From: Desulfonema limicola
GTDB taxonomy: Bacteria; Desulfobacterota; Desulfobacteria; Desulfobacterales; RPRI01
Direction of reading: 5' to 3'
DNA length: 38,938 nt
NCBI GenBank assembly: GCA_020723255.1
Contig: DYJH01000011.1
Span: forward strand, 1-38,938
Numbering within the stretch: position 1 is the stretch's first letter; each line of letters opens with the position of its first letter. A program made the translations under genes and the position numbers. Below the pieces are notes generated by a model. That model saw only the letters and a list, made by a program, of their open reading frames with translations, was not told the DNA's origin and made no database searches. Of the stretch, positions 9,052-16,109 are shown one piece after another.

Positions 9052-10692
9052 TTAATTTAAGAATTGACGCCTGATTATGGTATCCTTTTGCCATCTTGAA
9101 TCATCGCGGTCGGGATATTCGAGAGTATAGTGAAGGCCTCTGCTTTCTTTCCTGTGCATGGCGCACTTTATTATAAGCTCGGCCACGGTTGCAATATTTC
9201 TAAGTTCAATAAGGTCGGCGCTGACTTTGAAATTCCAGTAGTATTCACGGATTTCATTTTGTATAATTTCTATGCGTCTTTTCGCTCTAGCAAGACGTTT
9301 GTCCGACCGCACTATGCCAACATAGTTCCACATAAATCTTCTTATTTCATCCCAGTTCTGTGAAACCATGATAAGTTCATCACTGTCTGTTGCGCCTACA
9401 TCATCCCATGCAGGACTGTCGGGAAAGGATTTGAAATCGGGCGAACCTATTGCTTTTAAAGATTCTGCTGCGGATGCATGGGCATATACAAGCGCTTCAA
9501 GCAAAGAATTGCTCGCAAGCCTGTTTGCTCCATGAAGCCCGGTGCAGGCCGTTTCACCTATTGCATAAAGGTTGTGAATATCGGTTCTTCCGAACATATC
9601 CGTCACAACTCCTCCGCACATGTAGTGTGCTGCCGGAACCACAGGAATAGGTTCTGCGGTCATATCAATCCCGAACGCAAGGCATTTTGCATAAAGATTC
9701 GGAAAGCGGTCTTTTATGAAATCCGAATTTTTATGCGATATATCAAGAAAAACCGAGTCTTCTCCTGTTTTTTTCAGTTCAGTATCTATCGCTCGGGCAA
9801 CCACATCTCTGCATGCAAGATCTTTTAACGGGCTGTATTTTTTCATAAAAGGGACGCCTGAAGAATTAATTAAAAGACCGCCCTCGCCTCTTACAGCTTC
9901 TGAAATAAGAAAATTCTTGGCATCAGGATGATAAAGGCAGGTTGGATGAAATTGCACAAATTCAAGATTAGCAAGAGTTGCGCCTGCCCTGTATGCCATA
10001 GCGATGCCGTCTCCTGTTGCGACATCCGGATTGCTGGTATAAAGATAAACCTTGCCTGTTCCGCCGGTAGCAAGCACGGTTACCTTTGAAGAAAAGGTTT
10101 TTACTTTATTGTTTTTCCTGTCAAGAACGTAGGCTCCGCAACAATAATCTTCATGAGTTGTTGTAACGAGACCTCTTTTCATGCGGGTTGAGCATGTTAT
10201 AAGATCAATGGAAATATGATTTTCAAACAGTGAGATGTTTTTATTGTTTTTTACATGTTCTACCAGAACTCTTTCGAGTTCTATTCCCGTCATATCCTTT
10301 GCATGCACAATACGCTTTTGCGAGTGACCGCCTTCACGGCCAAGATCCAGATCAGGCGGCAAATTTTCGGAAGATTCTTTGTTGTTGAGATTAAACTGAA
10401 CACCAAGGTCAATCAGCTCACATATCCGTTCGGGCCCGTTTTTGACGACCATCTCAACTACTTCCCTGTTGCATAGGCCGTCTCCTGAGTCAAGGGTATC
10501 TTGAATGTGCAGGTCGAAAGAATCAAGAGCGCCAAAAACTGAGGCTATTCCTCCCTGAGCCAGGGATGTGTTGCTGTCCATAACTCCTTTTTTGGTTACA
10601 ACGGCAACTGTACTATAATCGGCTACTTTAAGCGCAAGGGCAAGTCCTGCAACACCGCTTCCAATTATCAAATAGTCTGTTTTTATATCCAA
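9052..10692 (-). CDS. nadB: L-aspartate oxidase
   Basis: FAD enzyme that oxidises L-aspartate to iminoaspartate, the first step of de novo NAD synthesis. In anaerobes fumarate is the likely electron acceptor. Its 546 residues match the family length. The FAD fold is YLIIGSGVAGLALALK near the N terminus, followed by SNTSLAQGGIASV. The family signature GREGGHSQKRIVHAKDMTG lies at 118-136, with E120 the expected active-site glutamate that distinguishes it from succinate dehydrogenase flavoproteins. Later come the HPTCLYHP substrate loop and the GLHGANRLASNSLLEALVYA C-terminal FAD segment. The 16-base gap to the upstream coiled-coil gene and the 28-base gap to the cyclase suggest one operon. nadA and nadC are not in the window. 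Confidence 0.95.
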   Translation of the reverse strand: MDIKTDYLIIGSGVAGLALALKVADYSTVAVVTKKGVMDSNTSLAQGGIASVFGALDSFDLHIQDTLDSGDGLCNREVVEMVVKNGPERICELIDLGVQFNLNNKESSENLPPDLDLGREGGHSQKRIVHAKDMTGIELERVLVEHVKNNKNISLFENHISIDLITCSTRMKRGLVTTTHEDYCCGAYVLDRKNNKVKTFSSKVTVLATGGTGKVYLYTSNPDVATGDGIAMAYRAGATLANLEFVQFHPTCLYHPDAKNFLISEAVRGEGGLLINSSGVPFMKKYSPLKDLACRDVVARAIDTELKKTGEDSVFLDISHKNSDFIKDRFPNLYAKCLAFGIDMTAEPIPVVPAAHYMCGGVVTDMFGRTDIHNLYAIGETACTGLHGANRLASNSLLEALVYAHASAAESLKAIGSPDFKSFPDSPAWDDVGATDSDELIMVSQNWDEIRRFMWNYVGIVRSDKRLARAKRRIEIIQNEIREYYWNFKVSADLIELRNIATVAELIIKCAMHRKESRGLHYTLEYPDRDDSRWQKDTIIRRQFLN

Positions 10693-10708
10693 GAGTTAAT
10701 TTTCCGCT

Positions 10709-11296
10709 TTATAAAAATGATCTTCTTTTTTCACGCCTTGCATTGTAACCAATTATGAAACCCAGTAAAAAAACAGCAACTCCGCTGAAAAACCACCTGA
10801 TATTTTGTTGGCGCAAAAGACTTGTTATGTCCTCCTCGAGTTTATCAACTTTTTTATTTTGCTTGGAAAGCATTGAAGTTGTTTCGTTGTACTTAGTTTC
10901 TAATTCGGAATATTTGGCAGAAATATCTTTAAGATTTTCAAAGGATTTATTCAAAACATCAAAAGAATATTTACTGCTTTTAAGCTGGCGGCTTAAATTT
11001 TTAACTTCTTCATTCAATTCGGCATTCTCGGATCTTAAAATACTTATTTGAGATTTGGGCAAAGCCTCTTTTTCAGGCATTTTTCTCAAGGGTGTGCCAT
11101 CTGTCTCAATTAAAGCAATCGGTTTTAGCGTTTTCAGAGTATCGCTGCCGGGTTCAAGATGCCTATCAGACAAATCCTCGCTGTATGAGGATTTTTTTGG
11201 CTTATACCCGGTAGATATTGTTTCTGCCTGTCCAAATAAAGGATAAAGGAAAAGTAAAACTCCTGCAATTATAAACCATTTGTATATAGAGCTCAC
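10709..11296 (-). CDS. Coiled-coil protein with C-terminal membrane anchor, SH3-and-anchor (TIGR04211)-like
   Basis: A 195-residue predicted envelope protein. A signal or membrane segment (IIAGVLLFLYPLFGQA, about 9-24) precedes a low-complexity linker, then a long coiled coil (about 82-160, e.g. RSENAELNEEVKNLSRQL and KQNKKVDKLEEDITSLL). The C-terminal transmembrane anchor is RWFFSGVAVFLLGFIIGYN, followed by a positively charged tail. The C-terminal half strongly resembles the SH3-and-anchor (YgiM-like) family, but I cannot find the usual bacterial SH3 domain between signal and coil, so this may be an SH3-less variant. The start is GTG at 11296 with a GGAGA site upstream; no ATG fits as well. 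It is the first gene of the nadB-cyclase set. Its role is unknown. Confidence 0.7.
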   Translation of the reverse strand: MSSIYKWFIIAGVLLFLYPLFGQAETISTGYKPKKSSYSEDLSDRHLEPGSDTLKTLKPIALIETDGTPLRKMPEKEALPKSQISILRSENAELNEEVKNLSRQLKSSKYSFDVLNKSFENLKDISAKYSELETKYNETTSMLSKQNKKVDKLEEDITSLLRQQNIRWFFSGVAVFLLGFIIGYNARREKRRSFL

Positions 11297-11394
11297 AGAA
11301 GGTAATCTCCAAAAATAAACAGTTTAAAAAGTTATTTTATCATTTTAAGGACTATTTTCTAAATTATCGGTGAGAACAACTCTTATTATTTTCC

Positions 11395-11422
11395 TTATCA
11401 GGCAAAAAAAATATAAAGTCAA
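11395..11422 (-). promoter_or_regulatory. Candidate sigma-70 promoter for the coiled-coil protein-nadB-cyclase set
   Basis: Reading the minus strand: TTGACT (11422-11417), 16-base spacer, TGATAA (11400-11395). The -35 box matches five of six positions and the -10 is weaker. It lies about 100 bases upstream of the GTG start at 11296 in an AT-rich gap. Confidence 0.35.
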
Positions 11423-11458
11423 GGAATGTTTAGTGTTTTGTTTTAACCGCTGTCATAA

Positions 11459-11917
11459 TTACTTCTTTTCAGAAGATGATGGGGTCAAATAAATTTTGAT
11501 AAAAAGGAAACCGGAAATGATAACAAATATAAAATTCCTTACGACATTAAGAATTGAATGAGAATTGCCTTCTAAGCTTGTTGAAAAGCATCCGCAGTTT
11601 ACATCAAGGCCGCGGACATTATTATAAATGAGCAAACAAAGATATATAATAAAAAGGATATTGCTAATGAAAGCAGAACCGGCCAGCCATAAGCCGGATA
11701 AAAGCAGGCAACCGGCAATTAGTTCAAGCCATGGCAAAAATATTGCCGTTAAATTTATAAGTTCATCCGGAACTATTTGATGATTATAAATAATTTTGGC
11801 AAATTCTGCGGGATGAAGAATCTTGTCGTAACTGGCATAAATAAAAACTAAGCCGAGCACAATTCTTGCTCCGTGGTATAAATATAAGGAAACCTTTTGT
11901 CTGGTTTTATCTTTCAT
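11459..11917 (-). CDS. MauE/DoxX-family redox-associated membrane protein
   Basis: Small polytopic membrane protein of 152 residues with four hydrophobic segments. The start resembles DoxX/MauE (GARIVLGLVFIYASYDKILHP), and a cysteine pair occurs in DVNCGCFSTSL between helices 3 and 4, the position typical of MauE-like proteins. These are thought to support disulfide or cofactor chemistry at the membrane; the electron partner is not known. Its ATG overlaps the stop of the membrane rhodanese gene (TAATG), so the two are translationally coupled and probably work together on periplasmic thiols or sulfane sulfur. Confidence 0.82.
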   Translation of the reverse strand: MKDKTRQKVSLYLYHGARIVLGLVFIYASYDKILHPAEFAKIIYNHQIVPDELINLTAIFLPWLELIAGCLLLSGLWLAGSAFISNILFIIYLCLLIYNNVRGLDVNCGCFSTSLEGNSHSILNVVRNFIFVIISGFLFIKIYLTPSSSEKK

Positions 11918-12423
11918 TATTTTTCAGCTTCAAAGGGCAGTCTGTTTTGTTGCCAGATCGACCAGCCGTTTAAAAGAACCCGAACTTTTTTATAACCTGC
12001 ATCGCGAAGAAATACCGCCAAATCCATTCCAAGCTCGCATGTCTCTCCGTCGCAGTATGTAACAATAACATTATCTTCAGAAATGCCGGACAACACTTCA
12101 GCAAATTTCAGATCAGCTTCTTCATACGGCAAGCTCACAGCACCTTTTATATGTCCTTTGCCATATTCTTCGAAAGGACGTGCATCTATAAATATTGCGC
12201 CATTTTTTCCGAAAAGTTTTACCGCTTCCTCAAGAGATACTTCCAGATTTTCTCCGGACAAAGCTGCATGTTTGGTTTTTTCCGACCAGTTTTCAACAAA
12301 AGGTATTTTATCCGCTCTGAACAGATTTGACACAAGCCCGGCAACAAGCGTAATCAGAACGATAAGCAAAACCTGTCTTAAGGTTTTTGTAATCAGGTCT
12401 TTTTTAATTATAGTCATATTCAA
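11917..12423 (-). CDS. Membrane-anchored rhodanese-like protein
   Basis: A 168-residue protein with an N-terminal membrane anchor (VLLIVLITLVAGLVSNLF, about 18-35) and one rhodanese domain (about 62-166) facing the periplasm. Features are FIDARPFEEYGKGHIKGAVSLP and the active-site loop YCDGETCE with catalytic C124 and a second Cys C129, then the closing GYKKVRVLLNGWSIWQ. It would transfer sulfane sulfur or act on thiols. It is coupled to the MauE/DoxX gene. It also serves as the cysteine-containing counterpart of the TGA-interrupted rhodanese about 1.5 kb away: Y-C-x4-C here corresponds exactly to Y-TGA-x4-TGA there. Confidence 0.88.
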   Translation of the reverse strand: MNMTIIKKDLITKTLRQVLLIVLITLVAGLVSNLFRADKIPFVENWSEKTKHAALSGENLEVSLEEAVKLFGKNGAIFIDARPFEEYGKGHIKGAVSLPYEEADLKFAEVLSGISEDNVIVTYCDGETCELGMDLAVFLRDAGYKKVRVLLNGWSIWQQNRLPFEAEK

Positions 12424-12544
12424 ATTTATAATTATGATTGTTCAGTTGCAACCCGTTTCGCATTCAAGTTGCAAGAAAATATAAAAGCCTTGAAGTCTAT
12501 GGCAGTCCGGAAAGCCACTTTTCCATATGGCTATTATTCATTAC

Positions 12545-12574
12545 ACTGAAAAATAGTCAAGGCTATTTTTCAGT
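12545..12574. repeat. Perfect 12-bp inverted repeat in divergent intergenic region
   Basis: ACTGAAAAATAG (12545-12556), loop TCAAGG, CTATTTTTCAGT (12563-12574). It sits between the minus-strand rhodanese start and the plus-strand arsR-type gene. It is AT-rich with no following U-run, so a regulatory or operator role is more likely than a terminator. It is distinct in sequence from the operator at 12643-12676. Confidence 0.5.
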
Positions 12575-12629
12575 AGCCCTAAAATAAGATGAATAGAAAT
12601 AAAAGATATTAAAGCACTGAAAATATTCT

Positions 12630-12676
12630 TTGACAAAATATTCATCAGCATATAAATAAACATTTATATGATGATG
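12630..12676 (+). promoter_or_regulatory. Promoter with overlapping ArsR-type operator for the selenoprotein operon
   Basis: A consensus TTGACA -35 (12630-12635) is followed by TATAAA (12651-12656, 15-base spacer) or TAAATA (12653-12658, 17-base spacer). A long inverted repeat covers the -10 region: CATCA-G-CATATAAAT (12643-12657), spacer AAAC, ATTTATATG-A-TGATG (12662-12676), with fourteen of fifteen positions paired. This is the size and placement expected for an ArsR/SmtB repressor site, and the repressor gene starts about 40 bases downstream. Autoregulation of the whole operon is the natural reading. Confidence 0.65.
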
Positions 12677-12713
12677 TAATAGCCATTGCAACCCCCCTAA
12701 AAAATTTAGACCT

Positions 12714-13127
12714 GTGAGCCAAACAATGGGTAAAATAAAAAAACAAGTATTGAATGATATCCCAAATAGTACTCCATGGAATCCGGCAGAGCAGAATAAT
12801 GCAGTTACGTTTCAATATCAGTTGGATGATGACCATCTTCAAAGCGCTGCATTTCTGGCCCGGAGCCTGTCTGACAGCAACCGTCTGAGGATACTGCTGT
12901 CCATCAGCGGTGGAAAGAAATCGGTTTCCGCCATCGTTGAGGAACTGGATTTGTCGCAACCGCTGGTATCGCACCATTTGAAAGAACTGAAGCGCTCGCT
13001 GCTGGTCAAGGTGGAACGCGAAGGACCGTTTATTTATTATGAGTTATCTGATGCGAGAATCCTGGATGTTTTACGAATCTTAAGCGATGTGGCAACAGAT
13101 CTCTTGTCATCAAGAAAGACCTTTTAA
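12714..13127 (+). CDS. ArsR/SmtB-type winged-helix repressor without cysteine
   Basis: A 137-residue DNA-binding repressor with a winged helix at about 48-115: ARSLSDSNRLRILLSISGG, then the recognition region LSQPLVSHHLKELKRSLLV, then the wing REGPFIYYELSD. It contains no cysteine at all, so it cannot sense arsenite or metals through a thiolate site; another ligand, or a His/Asp site, must be used. GTG at 12714 and ATG at 12726 are both possible starts and neither has a strong ribosome-binding site. It is first in a plus-strand operon with two TGA-containing genes and a TVP38-type membrane protein, and is preceded by a long palindrome that is probably its own operator. Confidence 0.85.
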   Translation: MSQTMGKIKKQVLNDIPNSTPWNPAEQNNAVTFQYQLDDDHLQSAAFLARSLSDSNRLRILLSISGGKKSVSAIVEELDLSQPLVSHHLKELKRSLLVKVEREGPFIYYELSDARILDVLRILSDVATDLLSSRKTF

Positions 13128-13151
13128 TGTGATGGAGGTAAACCAATCCCT

Positions 13152-13601
13152 ATGGATGAGCTATTAAAGATCATTATAAATATGGACACTGAAGATGCCC
13201 TGGCTAAAATCACCAAGGTTCTGGGAAGACTTCTGGCTGACCTGGATAATGAGGCTCGTGAGCGATTTCTGATGAATCTGATCGGGCAATCCGAAGGCGA
13301 TAAGGTATCCGGCATGGTTCATTTGTGACTGGCCGAGTGTATGGGCGAAGGTATCGACCCAACGCAAATGTGCCAGAGCCTTGTGGATAAAGTCGCCAGG
13401 TCAAAACAGCTTGCGGCGATTACCGATCCTGAGCTGCTGGTGCTGTTCGAGGACTGGCTGGAGGAACTTGAAGCAGAAGTACTTGCGCTTCTGAAGGCGC
13501 ACGGCCGCTTGGATAAAAATGCGCTTGCCGATAAACTTGGGCTATCCCACAGGGGAGTGTCTTTCATGCTTTCAAAGTTGGAAAGAGAAGGAAAGCTATA
13601 A
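13152..13601 (+). CDS. Small winged-helix protein with one in-frame TGA; candidate selenoprotein
   Basis: Two short frames, 13152-13325 (58 codons) and 13341-13598, are in the same reading frame and separated only by TGA (13326-13328) and four codons. Read through, they make a 149-residue protein with position 59 encoded by TGA: MVHL-U-LAECMGEG. The first part is helical (MDELLKIIINMDTEDALAKI). The C-terminal part (about 110-149) looks like a winged helix (GRLDKNALADKLGLSHRGVS). A GGAGG site (13134-13138) serves the first part, while the ATG at 13341 has no good ribosome-binding site, which argues against an independent second gene. A SECIS-like hairpin follows the TGA. I do not recognise the family. 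The alternatives are a nonsense mutation or two separate small proteins. Confidence 0.55.
13343..13361 (+). promoter_or_regulatory. SECIS-like hairpin after TGA 13326-13328
   Basis: GGGCGA (13343-13348), apical loop AGGTA (13349-13353), TCG-A-CCC (13354-13360); a seventh pair is possible by adding T13342 and A13361. There is one bulged A in the 3' arm. The loop contains GG, 21-22 bases after the TGA, which agrees with the bacterial SECIS pattern (short stem, G at the start of the loop, loop 16-37 bases downstream). Found by eye only. Confidence 0.45.
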
Positions 13602-13624
13602 CTTATGAGAGCGGAGAATTGGAT

Positions 13625-15388
13625 ATGCAAAAAAAGATTTCATTTTTCCTAGCGCTAATGGCTGTGATTGCTACTGCTGTTGCCGTATGGTATGTTCAGC
13701 GCCCGGTCAAGCCCAGGCAAGCCACGTGGGACGATGTTCTGGCCGAGGCCAGGAGTGGTGGTTACCGGATCATCTCTACGGAAGAACTCGCCGGCAGATA
13801 TAGCAAGAATGCTTCAGATCTTCTGTTGATTGATACCCGCCAGGAATGGGAATATCGCACCGGACACATTAAGGGAGCGTTGAATTTTCCCATGGCACCC
13901 ACCTGGTGGGCGCGCTGGCGCAAGACTGGTGATCTGAAGGCCTTTTTAGGGCCGGACAAAGGGCTTGCCCTTATTTTTTACTGAGCTGGACTAACATGAG
14001 TCCGCAGCGACTCGGCGGCCCGTGTGGCCGTTAAGCTCGGTTACCAAAATGTCTATCGCGACCCTTACGGCTTTCCGGAATGGCAACAGCGGAATATGCC
14101 CATCGAAAGCGCTCCGGCCGGACTTGCGGCATCTGCCGAGGCAACAAACAAACCGGCCTCCACCCAAACGTTTCGGGGCTGGGCTATGCTCTGGACGCTT
14201 TTGGGCATTTTCGCCGGAGGACTGGCCTTGAACCTGACGCCATGTGTCTATCCTATGATCCCCATCACCGTCTCTTTTTTTGGCGGACGGACAGGCCATG
14301 ATAAGCCCAGCCAGATCAAACTGGTTTTCCATGGGCTGTGCTATCTGATGGGCCTGGCATTGACCAACTCTGTTCTGGGTGTAGTGGCCGCGCTTACCGG
14401 CGGTCTTATGGGAGCCATGTTACAAAACCCGATTGTACTCGCTCTTGTCTCCGGTATTCTCGTTTTGTTTGCCACCAGCCTCTTTGGACTTTGGGAGCTG
14501 CGCTTGCCTGGAGCCATGACACAGATGGCCGGCAAATCTCACACCGGTTACTTTGGCAGCCTGTTTATGGGGTTAACACTGGGGATTGTGGCTGCGCCCT
14601 GCATAGGCCCCTTTGTGCTGGGCCTGCTCACCTGGGTGGCTGGCATGGGAAGCGCCTGGCTTGGATTTATCGTATTTTTTACCCTCAGTTTGGGTTTGGG
14701 TCTTCCCCTTTTCGTGTTAGCTCTCTTTTCCGGGCAACTGCAGCGGCTGCCTCGGGCCGGCGGGTGGATGCTCTGGGTGCGCAAGCTCATGGGCTGGGTT
14801 CTGGTAGGTATGGCAGTTTACTTTATACGATCGATTCTGCCCGAAATCTTGAAGATTATCTTGCCGGTCGGTGTCGCACTGGCCGCCGGATTGCATCTGG
14901 GGTGGATTGATAAAAGCCAGGCAGGTTTCAATGCCTTTCCATGGATGAAAACCATCGTTGGCATTGCCTGTCTGGTCATCGCGACTTTTTGGATTACCAC
15001 ATGGGCCATGCGGGGGCCTGGGATTGCGTGCCAGAACTATTCGGAACAAGTCATGCAGCAGGCCGCCGCGCAAAAAAAACCGGTGATCATCGATTTCTAC
15101 GCCAACTGGTGCACCCCTTGCCGCGCGCTTGAAGATGTAACATTTCATCACTCCGACATTGTTAAACAGGCGAAAAACTATTTCATAATGATCAAGGTAG
15201 ATGTTACCAAAGGCGACAACCCGGTTAACGAACGTTTGCTGAAACAATATGGTGTAAAGGGAGTGCCCACTATTGTATTTCTGGATTCGTGTGGTAAGGA
15301 GCGAACCGATCTGCGGCTGCTGGATTTTGTTCCGCCCGAACGATTCCTTGGCTACATGAGCGGAATCAGACAAAACAACCCAAAATGA
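13625..15388 (+). CDS. Rhodanese-DsbD-thioredoxin fusion with two in-frame TGA (selenocysteine) codons
   Basis: One frame of 588 codons interrupted by TGA at 13982-13984 (codon 120) and 13997-13999 (codon 125). An N-terminal membrane anchor (about 5-20) leads to a periplasmic rhodanese domain (LLIDTRQEWEYRTGHIKGAL). Its active loop reads FY-U-AGLT-U-VRSDSAAR and the domain closes with LGYQNVYRDPYGFPEW, exactly where rhodaneses have cysteines. A DsbD-type transmembrane electron carrier follows (about 190-455), with C207 in NLTPCVYPMIP and C326 in AAPCIGPF. A thioredoxin domain ends the protein, with WCTPC at 495-499 and cis-Pro GVPTIVF. It should relay electrons from cytoplasmic thioredoxin across the membrane to its own thioredoxin and rhodanese ends. 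The start is ATG 13625 behind GGAG. A GTG at 14024 merely follows the second TGA and is not a real start. Confidence 0.85.
13988..14003 (+). repeat. Hairpin enclosing the second TGA
   Basis: GGACT (13988-13992), loop AACATG, AGTCC (13999-14003). An alternative longer pairing uses GCTG (13985-13988) with CAGC further on, with a two-base bulge. It begins one codon after the first TGA and overlaps the second, so it is too close for a normal SECIS of the first TGA. It may modulate decoding. Confidence 0.35.
14014..14032 (+). promoter_or_regulatory. SECIS-like hairpin for the two TGA codons of the rhodanese-DsbD gene
   Basis: CGGCC (14016-14020), loop CGTGT (14021-14025), GGCCG (14026-14030), extendable by two G-U pairs. 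The loop has G in position two and lies 21 bases after the second TGA and 36 bases after the first, within the 16-37 base range reported for bacterial SECIS elements. One element could therefore serve both codons. The assignment is by eye and the strict loop consensus is not certain. Confidence 0.45.
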
Positions 15389-15410
15389 AAGGAAATAATA
15401 AGGTGTAACC

Positions 15411-16109
15411 ATGCGAGTCAAAGATAGTATAAATAAATCGCTGATCAAAGCGGCGGTTCTGATCCTGTTTATCGTTGCGGCCATTTTCCTGGTCCGTTTT
15501 TCGCCGGTGAAAGAGTACTTTACAGCAAGGCAGATCGGACTTTTCCTGAACTCAGCAGGCTATTGGGCGCCTTTGGTGTTTGTGTTCATTTATGCAGCGG
15601 GTGTATGCCTGTTTCTTCCCGGCACATTATTGACGGCAATTGGGGCTGCCATCTTCGGCCCCTATTGGGGGTTTCTTTATGTCTGGCTGGGAGCCATGAT
15701 CGGCGCAAGCCTTGCTTTTTTCATCGGGCGCTATCTGGGTCGGGACTTTGCCGGATCACTTATCGGCGGCAGGTTGAAACGGTACGATGATGCCATCGAA
15801 CGCAACGGTTTTGCTACAGTCCTTTATCTGCGTTTGATCTATTTCCCTTTTACCCCGATGAACTTTGGAATGGGGCTGACCAGGGTTCGATTTTGGGATT
15901 ACTTTTCAGGAACGGCCCTCGGCATTATTGTGGGAACCTTTATATTCACCTTTTTTGTGGGAACCGTGAAGGATGTCTGGGCAAGCGGCCGGTGGGTGGA
16001 ACTGGTTAGTTGGAAGGTATTTTTTTCAATCGCCTTATTTGCCTTTTCGTTCTTTATTCCCAAGCTCATCAAAAAAGTAAAGGCAGCAAGACGCATATAT
16101 GTCGCTTAA
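15411..16109 (+). CDS. TVP38/TMEM64 (DedA-like, SNARE-associated) membrane protein
   Basis: A 232-residue inner-membrane protein with about six hydrophobic segments. It carries the SNARE-assoc/TVP38 core: FLPGTLLTAIGAAIFGPYWG, then GASLAFFIGRYLGRDF, then RLIYFPFTPMNFGMGLTRVR and the C-terminal YFSGTALGIIVGTFIFTFF. The family is linked to lipid scrambling and in bacteria is often found with mercuric-reductase, rhodanese or selenium/arsenic genes; its substrate here is unknown. It starts 22 bases after the selenoprotein stop and is the last gene of the operon. It overlaps the end of the convergent arsM remnant by four bases. Confidence 0.88.
   Translation: MRVKDSINKSLIKAAVLILFIVAAIFLVRFSPVKEYFTARQIGLFLNSAGYWAPLVFVFIYAAGVCLFLPGTLLTAIGAAIFGPYWGFLYVWLGAMIGASLAFFIGRYLGRDFAGSLIGGRLKRYDDAIERNGFATVLYLRLIYFPFTPMNFGMGLTRVRFWDYFSGTALGIIVGTFIFTFFVGTVKDVWASGRWVELVSWKVFFSIALFAFSFFIPKLIKKVKAARRIYVA

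Noticed and set aside
12645-12977. Minus-strand ORF over the cysteine-free repressor
   Set aside because: Lies opposite a clear winged-helix gene and over its promoter; no recognisable domain.
14338-14910. 190-codon plus-strand ORF
   Set aside because: Alternative frame of the DsbD membrane domain, low-complexity and rich in Arg/Gly/Ser, no motif.
14024-15388. Separate DsbD-like gene starting at GTG 14024
   Set aside because: The GTG lies in the middle of a rhodanese domain (LGYQNVY follows it), has no ribosome-binding site, and is in the same frame as the upstream rhodanese with only TGA codons between.
14717-15484. 255-codon minus-strand ORF
   Set aside because: Antisense shadow of the DsbD-thioredoxin coding region; its translation shows no family features.
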